From positions 311,689,235 through 311,753,234 of the forward strand of contig NC_081405.1 of assembly GCF_030272615.1 (NCBI RefSeq): DNA of 64,000 bases. Reading direction: 5' to 3'. The stretch's first letter is position 1. Each line of letters opens with the position of its first letter. Positions 1 through 12,649 of this stretch are shown in pieces. The translations under genes were made by a program, and so were the position numbers. The notes under the pieces were generated by a model, which did no database searches, was not told where the DNA came from, and was given only the letters and a program-made list of their open reading frames with translations. The stretch comes from Cryptomeria japonica. Taxonomy: Eukaryota; Streptophyta; Pinopsida; Cupressales; Cupressaceae.

Positions 1-1482
1 TGAGCTACTGAAAAGTCATTGACAGGAATAGTTATTCTATCTCCAGACCTATTCTCATTATTTTCTTCCTCATCCATAGATGCCAAGAGTTCCTGAATTA
101 GGAACCTCTTCTCAGCTTCCTCTTCTGGAGAAAGATTTTCAACTACCTTATTATCAAATACCTTAAGAATAGCAGCCATTCTAGAAGATATTTCTTCTAG
201 ATCTGCCTCATTTTCTTGTTCCAATTTTTCGTCTGCTTTTGTGTTAGATGGAAGTTTCAATGAGTCCACCGAATTTGAGACTCTTTTTGTCATCTCCACT
301 AAGGCATCTTCTTTTATAGAGTTTGCCTCATCTATAATTTTATCAAGATCATTAATGTTGCTATAGGTGTAGTTTCTATTTTCATCAGGGTAAGCCACAG
401 TCAGACTATTGTCGTGACCAGGGGATGTATTTATTGGAGTTTTTTTATGCTGATCTGAGAAAGAGTTATCCATTTGTTCGATACTCTTAACCAGCGCTGG
501 GCATGTTTTCTATCTAACATCAGATTCAATTATAGCCCCATAATAGAAAGTGGGTTGGATGTTCCACTCCCCGCTGTTCGATACTAGCGAGATGGGTTCT
601 AAGTCCAATGAATTAATATCAGATTCAACTAAGATTATGATATTCATTTTTACAACCCCATTTTCTAGACCTTCACATCCCAAAAAAGAACCGAATTGAT
701 CCCCAATATATTCTAGGATTTCAAAATTCAGATATTCAACTGGTAATGTACCCAGACTAATCCATCTAGGGTACTTGTTTAAATTATGGGATTGAGGATC
801 AAAGTTCGGTTTCCAATCACAACGAAAAAAACCATAACCTTTATATAATTTAACCGAACCGTAGAGAATATCATTTTTTGTATTTTGATTATCACACAAA
901 ATTGCCAGAAAATTATTATCCAGGATAGATATACTTACCTGACCCGGGTATAGGGCCATCCACCACTCAATAATTTTACCAGTATCTTCTCCAATTCCCG
1001 TCCACTTTGCAAAAACCCCACATTTGCTAAATAAATTGAATTGGGGTTCCGTTAATTTTGCTGGAATTTTTACAAATTCGCCTCGGTTTTATTTTGGATT
1101 TTGGCTCAAAATTCCTCACTTTCCCGAGCAGCACCGTGTTTGCCCCGATGGCCGGATAAAGGTTTGAGGCTGCGGACTTATGCCAATCGAAGTTGAAAGA
1201 TCTGTTTCTACTTACGCCCATCTTCTTCCTGGCCTTTTTCGAGCGAACGATATGCCAGTTTCCATCGGAGGGTAGTGACAAGGCATCATCCATTTTTGCC
1301 CTAATTACTGCATTTTCCCCAAACTTGCCCGCTTTGCCAACCGAAAACCGAACTTCATTTGTTACAGGGTTTTTCTTGCTTTGCGGACTGTAGATTGAAA
1401 TGCTCTGCGGACATGAGGCGAAGACTTGTCTGCACCCCCCCGCCGCAAACCTTGGCAATTTCGCAGGACAGAGATTTCGCAT
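1..1482 (-). pseudogene. LINE ORF1 (DUF4283-type gag-like protein), frameshifted
   Basis: Reading on the minus strand from 1482 towards 1, a coherent protein is broken into three frames. The first part (1482-1027) is basic, with a run ARKKMG. The frame slips by one base near 1085, and the next frame continues with KCGVFAKWTGIGEDTGKIIE (about 1035-970) into the open stretch 959-510. That stretch contains PRWISLGTLPVEYLNFEILE, the layout of the DUF4283 domain in plant LINE ORF1 proteins. A second slip near 510 leads into an acidic, open C-terminal part (473-1) that runs off the window. No CCHC zinc knuckle was seen. The element lies antisense and directly upstream of the P450 exons, so it may sit in a P450 intron or mark its 5' truncation. 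The DUF4283 assignment is by pattern memory. Confidence 0.6.
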
Positions 1483-1719
1483 TTCGCCAGATAATTTGCA
1501 TGCACTATCCTAATATTTTATTACAGATCTAAGTGTAGGCTTCAACATTCTACAAAATATTGATTCCATTTATCAATGTTATCATACTTTATGATTGATC
1601 ATCAGAATAAAAAAAAGCTAAAAAAACACAAAAAGAATATATATATATATAAAATATATCACAACTTTTTTTAACTGAATGCTTATAAAATTATGCCAAG
1701 TTGCTACTTTGATTTGCAG

Positions 1720-2609
1720 GCCAGAGAGAATTTTATGAGGCTATTGCAAACCATTATGGATAGGAGAAGAAAGGGTCTGGAAGCCAAGGATGATTTCATT
1801 CAATCAATGATTTCAAAAGATGGGCTTCCTCAAGAAGATCGATTGACTGACTTGCAAATCAAAGATAATTGTCTTGCTCTTCTTATTGCAGGTTTTGCCA
1901 CAACAGGAGCAGCTCTCACATGGTCAGTGAAATTTCTAGAGGAAAATCCTTGTGCAAAAGAAAGACTCATGGTATCCTTATATACATAAATCATTTCTAT
2001 TTGAAGTGCATAAAATGCCAATAACATCTGCATAGGCAGACCACACAATTCATATTTATTTACATAATAATTTTTATTTTTATTTATTTATTTTTTTTTT
2101 TTTCAAATATCAGGAAGAGTACAAGAGGATTGATGAGAAGAAGGTTGGATCAAAAGTAACTAAATTGACATGGGATGACATTCACCAGATGCCTTACACT
2201 ACAAAGGTATGTGGATCATTTCCATAGTTGTGAATATTTTGCAAATAATTATGATTATATTTTAATTTTATTCAACAATTTTTTTAATTAATAACTAAAA
2301 TTTGGAGCTTATTTTTCTCACTTTTGAACAGGTTATATTAGAGACATTAAGAATGTCAAACCCAGTTCAATGGAGTACTCGTAGCGTTCTTCAAGACTTT
2401 TCTTTGCAAGGTAGAGCTCAGTTTTATTCATTGGATGGATCAAAAGTAATGATAAATAGGCAACATTGAGTCAAATTAAATATATATTTCTTCATTTTAC
2501 AGGTTTTACCATTCGAAAAGATTGGATTCTTGCAATCGATCATTGTGGTCTTCATTACGATTCTGATATTTTTCCAAATCCAACAAAGTTCAATCCTTCC
2601 AGATTTGAT
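1720..2609 (+). pseudogene. Cytochrome P450 fragment (CYP85-clan-like), four exons, no heme exon seen
   Basis: Four exons with GT-AG borders read in phase: 1720-1971, 2114-2206, 2332-2410 and 2503-2609. They encode the I-helix (LLIAGFATTGAALTW), the K-helix ExxR motif (ETLR) and the stretch before the heme loop (FPNPTKFNPSRFD). P450s are heme monooxygenases of the ER membrane; in plants this clan acts on terpenoids, sterols and hormones. The I-helix motif reads AGFATT where AGx(D/E)TT is usual, so the acidic residue for proton delivery is missing. The N-terminal half was not found upstream, where a LINE ORF1 lies antisense. No FxxGxRxCxG exon was recognised in the AT-rich DNA downstream, although a long intron could hide it. 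Clean splice sites and no stops suggest recent loss or a gene larger than the window. Substrate and subfamily cannot be named. Confidence 0.8.
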
Positions 2610-3059
2610 GTAAGTTTAATCATTAATTAAAGTTGTTGAAATGAATAGAAGTAGGTTATATTTGTGCATATTGAGAATTTATTTAAGATAAAAGTGTGGA
2701 AAGGAAATATTTTAAAATATAAATAAATAATAGTATTTAGTTAAAAAAATTGGATTTTGATACAACATGAGAAATAGTTCAAAATGATTTATTTGAAAAT
2801 TTAGTGACATTTTAAATGAATGCTTTAAAATCTATAAACTTATTGTCTATTGTTGTATGTCACTTTCAATTACAAATACAAATGTCATAAGAATACCGAG
2901 TCAATAACTTTATAAATGATCAAAGAAAATATGTTCAAACACACGATAGATATTCTAGATATCAATGCAAGTAAGTAATACAGGAATAAGTGCTCCAATT
3001 ATGCCAATAAATGCATCTTACATGTTCTCTTAAAATTATTCTAGGATGATCTCTAGATC

Positions 3060-3215
3060 TAACATATGTATCTATGTATGTATGCATATGAATATGTATA
3101 GTATACATTATGCATGCATATACATACATATGTGTGTATACACACACACACATATACATATATACATAGACACATGCACGTACATATATATGCATATATA
3201 TGTTTATGTGTAGAA
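3060..3215. repeat. Alternating purine-pyrimidine simple repeat
   Basis: Runs of TATG, CATA, (CA)n and (TG)n alternate here, including TGTGTGTATACACACACACA-like sequence with local self-complementarity. Open frames on both strands are products of this low-complexity repeat. Confidence 0.85.
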
Positions 3216-6027
3216 ATAGGAATGGTTTGGCATTTGCACCCATTCATAAAAAGTAATAGCATTTGTGCCTTGTCATTGCATTTAAGAGACAACTAGGTCA
3301 TAGTGAATCTAAAATAAAAGGGAAAATTACAAGATGTACAATATTTGTCATTCCATTTTACCTTCATTTTGAGTTGCATGTGAACTACCATGAAAATGCA
3401 TGCCAAAGTAAATCAAGAAATGAACATGAAAGTAGATTTTGATTGAGTGGTACAACCATGATCAAGAAAGTGATGTCCACAAAATTGTATGCTACAACTT
3501 CTAATTAACTACATGGAGATTGAAGCTAACTCGGGTAAATTGGAAAATATAAATATAATAAATATTTTTTTGCAAAGATAAAGATAGCATCATGTAAAAC
3601 TAGAGAAAGATACTAAACGTCTTATCAATAACTTCACAACATGATAGGTAGAAAAATAATCTAAAAAATAATTTAAAATAGGGTTATGAAAAGTATCCAT
3701 AATTACAAAATGATTTTTCACTAGGAAATATATGTTAGAAAAGAGAAAGACAATCATAAATCATGAGCAATCACAAAACAACAAGATCTCTTTTATGAGA
3801 AACATTAAGATACCTATCAAGTGGGACATCCTTTTCCATGTAGCTCCTATATTACAACATAATACTATGTTAAATAAATATATTGTATGTTTAGATTTAT
3901 AAGGTGCAAAACACCTAATCTTAACAACCTCAAATTCATCATAAAGATACTTTCTTCAAAATTCTTCACCTCATGAACACAATATGGATAAGTTTTTCGT
4001 TTAGGTGTATCTTTCTTTTATTTGAGAGGATATTATTTTGTAGATGGGTACCTAACACATAACTATCTTTTTGAGAGTGATTATATGTACTTAAGATACA
4101 CTTAATGGGGTCTTAGTTTAGTTAAATATTTATATCACCATAGGTTGAGCATAAATAGTTTATTTATTCATTTATATTTAATTTCTTGATTCTTAATAAT
4201 GAGATGTCAAATTCTTCTTTTGGAGTCAATGTGTCATCCTCTTCCTTAGGAATTACATTTCCATATTTTGAATAGTGCAATCTAATCTCAATCCTTAGGA
4301 GTTTCACTTTTTAGAAAATGAGTTTTCATCCTTTTCTCTACACATATATTTCATAAATGTAGATTCATTATATTTTTAGATTTATGTTAGGGGATAGATT
4401 TTTACATGCTTTATAAATTGAATAGTTTTGACTTGTTCATTTCATTTTGAATCTAAGCCATTTTTCTTGAGAAACTAAGTTATTATAAATAGTTTTAATG
4501 CATTTATCCTTAGATATATTTTCCATGATCATAATTGTACTATTCACACATCACTTGCAATTCCTAAAGCATGCCAAAAACAATTCCACACATCACTTGA
4601 CACATGTCACCAACAATCAAACATATGAACACTAAATGTCTCCAGCACCAGATCCCTTGTTGTAAAGATACAATAGTAATCAATCATTTTCTGTAACACC
4701 ATCATATTAATTATTGTATTCATTTTATTTGTTGATACATTTTAGAGGATATAATTTTACATGCTTTATAAATGTAATAGCTCAGTCTTGTTCATTTTAT
4801 TTTAAGTCTATGTCATTTTTATTTGACAAAAGTTAAGTTATTGTAAATAGTTATAAGGTATATTTTTTCATAGGCATGGGTCTATTAGGTGAATTTATCT
4901 CTTGCAATGCTTAAAACATCCCAACAACTTTCTACCCATCACTTGTCCTATGCCGCTAATAATTAAACACATCGATATTGGATCCCTCTAGCACCACATC
5001 ACCTATTATAGAGAAACAATAGTAGTCAATTATTTTCCTAGTCACTTGGAAACAATCAATGATTGCACTTGAAGACTCAATGCAAGTGGGTGAACCCACA
5101 ATAGTGGGCTACATTTTTTTCAACAAAAGAAATTGACTCTTTTGTCCAAAACTCAATTTTAGCCACATTTTATTGAAACCCCCTTTCGATCAAATGCAAA
5201 AAACATGTTCGATCGAAACCCCCTTTTGATGAATCCAAAAATGCATTCAATAAAAAATTTGTATCAAGGGTTTTCAATAGAAAAGGGGTTCAATAATACC
5301 CCTCTCTATCGAACATATGCTCTACTGAACCTCCATGTTAGAGATCCCCCCCTGCCAAAAAAAACTCTACTGGTTTCTGCAAATTTCTAGCCTTCAAAGC
5401 TCAAATTGGGGGCTCAAATGGATGGATTTCGACAAACCCAAATGCATGATCTAGTAGTACTCAAAGCGAGATTTCCAATGATTATTACTTTAATATATAT
5501 TGAGTTTATTATGTTTTTTTTTAGATTAAATAAACATAGGTTTCACACTAAACATCAACTTCTAAGTTCAACACTTATTGGCTAAAGTATTATATTCAAA
5601 AGATATAGATGAAGTAAAATAGAACATGTAATTATAATGAAGTATACCAATATTCAATATTAGTAATTTTTTTTATTAATCACACTTTATTTTGAGTTGT
5701 GATGTAGATGCATCTCTTACTATTAAGGACAATAGCTCAATTACTAGGGAAATAATAAAGAGTATTAAATAAATCTAATTTTGAGCATTATTATGAAGGT
5801 GTGTGACTTTTGTAAGCACCCTTGAGACATTATTTAAGACCTATGAATTTATAGAAAAAGACCAATATAGGATAGAGAAAAATAAAAGAGAAGGATAAAT
5901 TGAAAGGAGCAAAACAGAGGATAGTTAAGGTCTGGTGGTTGGACATTGGGCATTGGAGAAGGGGCATACAGTGTGTGTCCAACTCGGGGTACAATGTACA
6001 CCTGGGAGTGTCCTAGCCAGGGTTGTG

Positions 6028-6106
6028 TTTATTTCATGTCATGAAGGCATGTGGGGTTCTGTGTAAGAACAATTTTTATTTCATGTCGTGAAGGCATGTG
6101 GGGTTC
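6028..6106. repeat. Tandem pair of a 32-bp unit, offset 47 bp
   Basis: The unit TTTATTTCATGTCATGAAGG plus 12 more bases occurs at 6028-6059 and 6075-6106 with a single difference. There is no coding context. Confidence 0.8.
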
Positions 6107-8142
6107 AATTTCATATAGTCATTGCCCTAATGTTTCACCATTGCAAATCATTATCTCAATGTTTTATATATTCTGAGTAATTAGTTTATCATTACTTGAA
6201 TAAATTACTTTGATACCTTATTAAAACACCGTGTAAACACTTAATAATAAATAGTGAATTTAACACCTTAATATTAAATTATCTATGGTAAGTAAAAGGT
6301 TAATCCACTACTGATACTTAAGGAAAAATAACTATTATAGTACCAGAGACAGAGTTATTTAAATTAAAAAAAATTGTGAACCACTTAAGAAGCTAATATC
6401 ATAGGGATATAATAAATAAAAAATAAATCAAATGCATAATGTTAATTGAGAATTCTTGAGATTTCCATCCTTTATGAGTGTTAAAAATAAAAATATCCTA
6501 ATGGAAGGCCTATTGAGGGCATTTTTTTAATTTCATGAGGGCATTTTTGTAATTTCATGAAGGACTCTTTGGATTTTTAAACAATGTTAGATGACTACTA
6601 TGAGAGAGCATAATTAGAAATCATAATACAGAAAATATGAATTCATAAAAAATAACATTAACAGATGAATAATATTCATAATACTTCTAATAAATATGTC
6701 ATTGTGTTATACTACCTTCTTGATGTTCACAATATTTTTTGATTCATATGGTGAAACTAATCATTTAATTTGAAGTCATTTTGTTTATAACATATAAAAT
6801 AAACGGTTTCAAAAATAGTTTCATTATTTGCCACTAAATGACAATTATCAAAATATTTGCAATCAAGCCACTTTAGTTACATTATATTATTATTTATGAT
6901 AATAATAAACCTAACCTAACTAAAATAATCTTAATATTAATATTCAAAATATTTTTAAATATTTATATTAAATTTAATCTTTTAAATTTATTTAATATAT
7001 TATATTATATTTTATATTAAATTTTATTATATTGTTTTGTTTTAACTTTAGTTTGGTGAAAGTTACAACATATAAATACAAAAACAAGAGGGTAATTTGT
7101 AACAATAAAAATGTATTAATGGGAAGTGGGATTATATATATAAGTTTTAAAATATTTAGATCAAATTTAGTCGTTTAAATTTATTTAATTTATTATTAAA
7201 AATGTTAATTTGCGTCTAATAGAAAATTACAAGATATAAAAGACAAAAATACTAAAAAATAATGTACTAAAGATTAAACCATATTAATTTAAATCTAGTG
7301 ACTGCCCCATTAATTTATAGATCCTAAATAATTGGTTAATTATTTGTTTGACTGTAAAAAATACTTCAAAAATTAAATGTTGCCTCAAAATTTACATTAA
7401 GATAGTGGATCATACATATTAATAGTTGAATAATGACGAGTTAAGAAAAAATGATTATATAATACTAACCTCATAACAAGTACTAATAAAATTAAGAACA
7501 AAAAGAAAACATTTAATTTTTTATTTCCATGACACTTTCCTACCATTCCTATCTCTTTTTTTTATGCATATGTTCAATTCACCTTGATCTTTTTCCTTCA
7601 CTTTGAGGCATCTTGGTTTGATCTTTCGTTAGCACATAACATTTCACTATGGGTAGCATTTTAAAAAGTAAACTCGACAAAGAGTAATATAAGGATTGTT
7701 TTCAATATGAAAAGAAAATGTTTAAGAAATTTAAAATATTGATGTTATAATTGATAGATTTATAGTGTATTTTCATACTTTATTTTTAATTTTAAATTAA
7801 TTATAATAAATATAAAATTTCAAATGTATTATTAAGACAATTATTAAGCAAGAGTAAATATTTAATACTTACAATTTAATTAAAAAATACTAAAATGATA
7901 CAAATAAAGATTTCACTTAGAAAAGTCCTCTCTATATATATCTAATTTCATACATTATCTAATAGAAAATATAAAAAAAAAGGTAAATTACATAAAAATT
8001 TCAATTTCATATCTATTTAATAGAAAAACCCACACATTGAACAAATCATATAAGAGTATACATACTACCACCATATTCCCTCCCTCTCTAGCATATATCA
8101 CGATAATAATGTTATCCTTTACTCTCTCAATTTTCCTAAGAA

Positions 8143-8520
8143 CTAATAATGATTCAACTTCGGTTCGAAGGACATCATCATCGGTTCCCTTTCAAAGAAA
8201 TAAATTTTACAAGGAGGAAGGCGTTGCCAAAACCCTTCCTTTAGATTATTGGCAAACACCTTGCCACCAAATAAACTGTTGAAGCACAAGTAATCTCCCA
8301 CACAAGCACACTTCCGATACCACAAATCATTACGGAGATATTGAGGGAGTGACTGTGGAGGCATTCTTGCAAACTCTTTCCAATTCCAAACCAACTTATC
8401 TTCCTCGTCCTGAGCCAACTCCTAGATAACAATACCCTTCTTGTTTGCATCAGTTCTGCTAAGTGATTGGTGAGTTCTTCCCAGCCTCGGATTATATCTA
8501 AATTCATAAATATAGAAAAA
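8143..8520 (-). pseudogene. F-box protein C-terminal fragment, disrupted
   Basis: The minus strand encodes LVWNWKEFARMPPQ, CVGDYLCFNSLFG, NLKEGFWQRLPPC and a final SFEPKLN. This is the order seen at the C-terminus of plant F-box/kelch-type proteins, which are substrate receptors of SCF ubiquitin ligases. Upstream in the same frame is TDANKKGIVI, then a TAG near 8421, then ELAQDEEDKL. Further upstream WEELTNHLAEL is in another frame, so there is one stop and one frameshift. The N-terminal F-box and the rest of the gene are absent. It has no partner genes nearby and is best read as a dead fragment, perhaps moved by a transposon. Confidence 0.7.
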
Positions 8521-8574
8521 CCCAATTAAAAAGTTAAAATTATATCTCTAAATTTGAATTACTAAAACTTAAAT

Positions 8575-8640
8575 AGAGGAAGAACTTTGTAATTTTATTT
8601 ATTAATCACACTTTATTGTGAGTAAGAAACAAAGTTCTAG
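8575..8640. repeat. Short fold-back sharing both arms with 12640-12667
   Basis: AGAGGAAGAACTTTGT (8575-8590) and GTGAGTAAGAAACAAAGTTC (about 8620-8639) partly pair with each other. At 12640-12667 the same two pieces occur merged as one continuous sequence. The spacer here, TTATTAATCACACTTTAT, recurs near 5675. Confidence 0.6.
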
Positions 8641-8769
8641 TAGATCGAATTGGACTACCCTCTTTTAAGTTGAATTGTAGAAATGTTGAAATTGGAGTAA
8701 ATGTGTTGGAATCAATATAAAAATGCATGAACAATAAGCTACAGTTGTTGGATCGATCCACGAACCTGG

Positions 8770-9684
8770 ATCTGAGAATTGTAAGAGGTTTCAGATTTGT
8801 TCCTAGAAGGAGCTCCCAATTTGTCAGGACCGGGATGGTGGTCGCTTTGGTCCTCCGCACTTTTCACACTCCAATGGGGAATTGATTTGTCACTATAAAT
8901 AAAGACAATTTTGAATATCGTAGCTTCATACCTACTCATGGGCACACTAGAGAAGGGAAATAGGTTTGGAATAGGGGTTTGCCTTAGGTCAAACCCCAAT
9001 TTTGGAATTAACCATGAAATAGTAAAGAAATATGATTGAATTGAAGTAATGGAAATGTTCTCCTTTTGAGGGGGATGTTGAATAATGACTGAAACACAAA
9101 TTTTATACCTCCTTTGAAGTTTTGTTTGTCTCCACATAGAATTAGGGTTTCATAAAGTTTCCAACAACATAGAACATGATTCTCAACTCTAATGCTTGAA
9201 TCTTGACCTTATCTTTGCTCCAATGCTTGAAAGAAGACTGATTGTTTGCTCACTTGAACTTGAATACTTGATTGCTTGATGTCAAATTGAATTGATGTGT
9301 ATGTGATTGTCAAATGATCAAATGAGGCGTAGGCCTCTTTTTATACTTGTTCATCAAAAAATAACTTAATTTTCTAACATGAGCCAACATGGAGCCAGAA
9401 TTCCCACTCAAATCTCATGACCGTTAAGTGGCCCAAAATTGGCTCCTAACTGGGAGGACTAGGGTGCTAGGTGCTTTGGTCTTGAGGGGACCAAGGCACC
9501 ACACCCTGGTCCTGCCCAATTAGGGACCACAATTTAAGGGCAGGATGAGGTGTGAAGTAAAAATGGTGACAAATTTGCATAGTGTGAGAAAAATCAAGTC
9601 TCAGTTAGGCCTCAAAGAATGAACACCAAGGTGAGTGCCCAAATGCAAACAAAATTGTAAGGGAGTACAATTTAGGATGCTACA
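8770..9684 (-). mobile_element. Ty3/gypsy LTR-like copy A (minus orientation)
   Basis: This segment is clearly related to about 15800-16627 in the same orientation. Shared blocks include GGAATAGGGGTTTGCCTTAG, the AGTTTTGTTTG...GAATTAGGGTTTCAT block and the end GTTAGGCCT...GGATGCTACA. On the minus strand both begin TGTAGCATCCTAAA, a plausible LTR 5' end, at 9684 here. The 3' end is not sharply defined and no polypurine tract stands out next to 9684. Copy A may be a solo LTR or the 3' LTR of the element with copy B. Confidence 0.55.
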
Positions 9685-12354
9685 ATTTCAAAGCAACACA
9701 CTAGATCCTAAAGATATATCTTGGTGATGGTATCATTAGATTGAGCATATGTATTTACCCCATTCTCGCATGCCTATGCTAGGATTTTTAAGTTGCATAA
9801 TTAAGGCATAAAAAGTAGGAATAGAATTACAAGCTTAGTATTTAAGATGTAAAGAATGAAGAAGTTTAAGCCATATTAATAATAGAATCATCATGACATG
9901 TAAGAATATAATCATAATACATGGATAAATAATTTCATGAGATGTATCACATAGTGCATCATGCCTAGTAATAGAAGATATAATAATATCATGGGTATCC
10001 ATAATAGATGTATCGTATTAAAGTTCGTCATGGAAGGAAAGGTTCTCAAAAGTAGTACACAATTAGAATCACACACACTACTATCAATATTCATAGAAGA
10101 AGCTTACAATATATGATGATCAAGGAGGAACTTATTGTAAGGGTATCTAATTGGGAAGAGAAAACAATGACTAAATATTAAATAAAGAAAAGGTGCACAT
10201 ATGACAATATAATGCTTCCATAGATGATGTGATGCCATTTACATGATAGAATGACATAAGTGGTCCAACAATAAATGGGTCACATCACAAATTGTATAAA
10301 GATTTCATAATCGATAATAGAAGTATGGATAGATACGAAGGATAGATAACCTTGAGATTCCATGATGTCATGCTAGAGCTCTATCAAAGTGTAAAGAAGG
10401 TATGGCTAGAAAGACTATGCAATAAATTGTATAACTCTAACTATATATATATAAACTCTAACTATATTCTTAAATCCAATAGGAGGGTGGGTGGGTGCAT
10501 GTGAAAGAAAGGAAATATAAATAAATACACCAAACCTTAGAAAAATGATATATCAATGAAGCACAAGGATGACATAAGGATCTTATTTAGAAAATAAGAC
10601 TCAGCAATTAAATAATTATAAATTAAAAATTCATAATATTGATGAGAAACCCTAGGGAAACTAGATCATTTAAAAGAATACAAGTTCATCAAACTGTAAA
10701 GGAACATAAACTTCCCCTAGGTTCATCCTAGGGTAATCTAATAAGATGTATACACCAATAAGTATAAATCAACATAGTCTAATTAATGATAGATATGAGG
10801 GTGATAATTGAAACATTAAATAAAATCTAAGAAATCAAATGTGAAAGATCTAAGTGTACTTAGTTCTAGGTTTGATTAAAAATAAACTTGGTGTGGCATA
10901 ATTCCTAGAGTTTTGACATACCAAAATTGGCAATTTGGATATGTTCACTATTTGGAACTCTATGCTAAGCAATCTCTATAATTTGGAACAATGCACCTAT
11001 AGATCACTTTCGCAGCCTTCAATCTATTTGGTAGCTCATGGGTATGATCCTTCTAGTTGCAAACTTATGCTCTACAATCCAACTTAGAATTTACTTCTCA
11101 TTTAACGTTAAGGACTATCAATGTTTACAAACACATAGGAGATACCTTTGGATCACAATTTTTTTGTACTGTCATCTAGGTCAACACCCTTGATAGGACT
11201 AGATTTAGAGTTGTGAAAAAAAAGTGGGGACAACAAAGTCGAAGCATGCAAATGCTCTAGGATGATGCAATGCATAATTAGATTATTTTGGGTGCTACAA
11301 TTGAAGTATTCCTTGCACACTCCTTCCTTAAAAGTGAATAGTATTCAATGTTTTTCCAAATATCCAAAATGGGTGCAATCATATGCCTTTAAATACAAGG
11401 ACATAGAAATAAACAATGCAAATGTGTGTTTAGTCAGCTCATATCAACTATTGAAATAGACAGGAGTCAACCAAATTTGAATTTGAATGTTGGAATTTTA
11501 ATGTGTACATCTATAGCCACATGATTGATTAGAGATACAAAACGATGATGCCCATACAGGGTATGGATGCCTAATCATGAAAATGTAATAAATGTAGATT
11601 GTGAGTGAAAGTGTATAGATATAGAGAAGATAGGATCATTAAAAAAGTGAACCCAAAATCATACAAACTTACATCATTTATCAATATATAATTATACTAA
11701 ACCATTTTTTCAAAACAAATCCAATACTAAATAAAATTTGCATAAACCTATATGAATATCACCTTTACAATACTATATTATAAAACTAATAAAACATTTG
11801 TTAACATTTTAAAATCCATAAAAGCAAATGCCATGATTCTCAATAACTTAAAAAAAAAATCTACATAGACTACAATCTCTATTGCCTGACTAGACCCACA
11901 AGGCATCTAGATAATTCTAGAACTTGTCATTTGCAAACCCCACCTAGTGCAACTAGGTTCTTTTAAATACTATAACTAACTTCATACTGGCATTCCTCAT
12001 AAGAATCAGATTTAGAATTTTGAAATAGTTTGAATAAATTAATATTGAGCTACCACAACATTATTCTTTCATTTATTTAAGTAGAATATTATCAAAACAT
12101 TCTACATGTATTAATACATTTTTATTGCACAACCATCCAAAACTTCCTGCAAACTTATGGCCCACTTGGCCATTATTTATGCCGGCAAACCAATTTTATT
12201 TTGTTTCAGTATTTCTATAATATTCATGTGGCTTTTGAAAAACAAGTTTTTTTTTTTTCTAATTTGGATTACAAATATAGTCTTACATGTGCATGCATCT
12301 TCTGACACCCATATTCATGAACCTGGCTTTTAGAAGACTTTAAATACATTAAAT
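9685..12354. other. No recognisable gene; AT-rich, probably decayed element interior
   Basis: No protein domain was recognised on either strand. A run AAAAAAAAGTGGGGACAACA near 11217 resembles a plus-strand polypurine tract, but no LTR could be matched to it. Confidence 0.5.
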
Positions 12355-12639
12355 ACTAAAGAAGAAAGAGCCCCATTAGAAGGCCTAGAATCAAATTAGG
12401 ATCTTGGTCTATCAATCCTAGACCTATCAAATTCCTTCTTTCCCTAATGTAATGGTAAATTAGGACATTTAGTGATTTTATTATCTTAATTTAACCCTAA
12501 CCCCAATTTTACACCATTGCATTTCGGTAAACCTGACATCTTGCACCTTAATTTTTTATTTGTGATCTCAGATTTGATTATTTATGCACTTTCAAATTCA
12601 AATTTATGCTCACAAGTTCCATTCTCAATTGAATTACAT
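12355..12639. repeat. Left arm of a 285-bp inverted repeat
   Basis: This arm is the reverse complement of about 15415-15698, with few differences by eye. On the right side the arm lies between LTR copy B and gag, so it is element leader. Here it follows the broken protease in inverted orientation, with a sharp junction at about 12640. Confidence 0.85.
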
Positions 12640-12649
12640 AGAGGAAGAA

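Larger units (their letters stand above)
2610..8036. other. AT-rich non-coding stretch
   Basis: About 5.4 kb with no convincing gene. It could be P450 intron or flank. Apart from the simple repeat at 3060-3215 and the short tandem duplication at 6028-6106, only scattered AT-rich sequence is seen. Around 5160-5330 there are several short runs related to CGAAACCCC in both orientations, without a clear structure. Confidence 0.6.

Noticed and set aside
2962-3296. Open frames on both strands rich in His, Tyr, Cys and Val
   Set aside because: They are translations of the TATG/CA simple repeat and have no independent coding signal.
4000-8000. Search for the P450 heme-binding exon
   Set aside because: No FxxGxRxCxG-like sequence was seen in any plus-strand frame; reported as not found and not as absent.
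11217-11290. Plus-strand polypurine tract AAAAAAAAGTGGGGA
   Set aside because: No LTR start or matching second LTR could be identified, so it may be chance.
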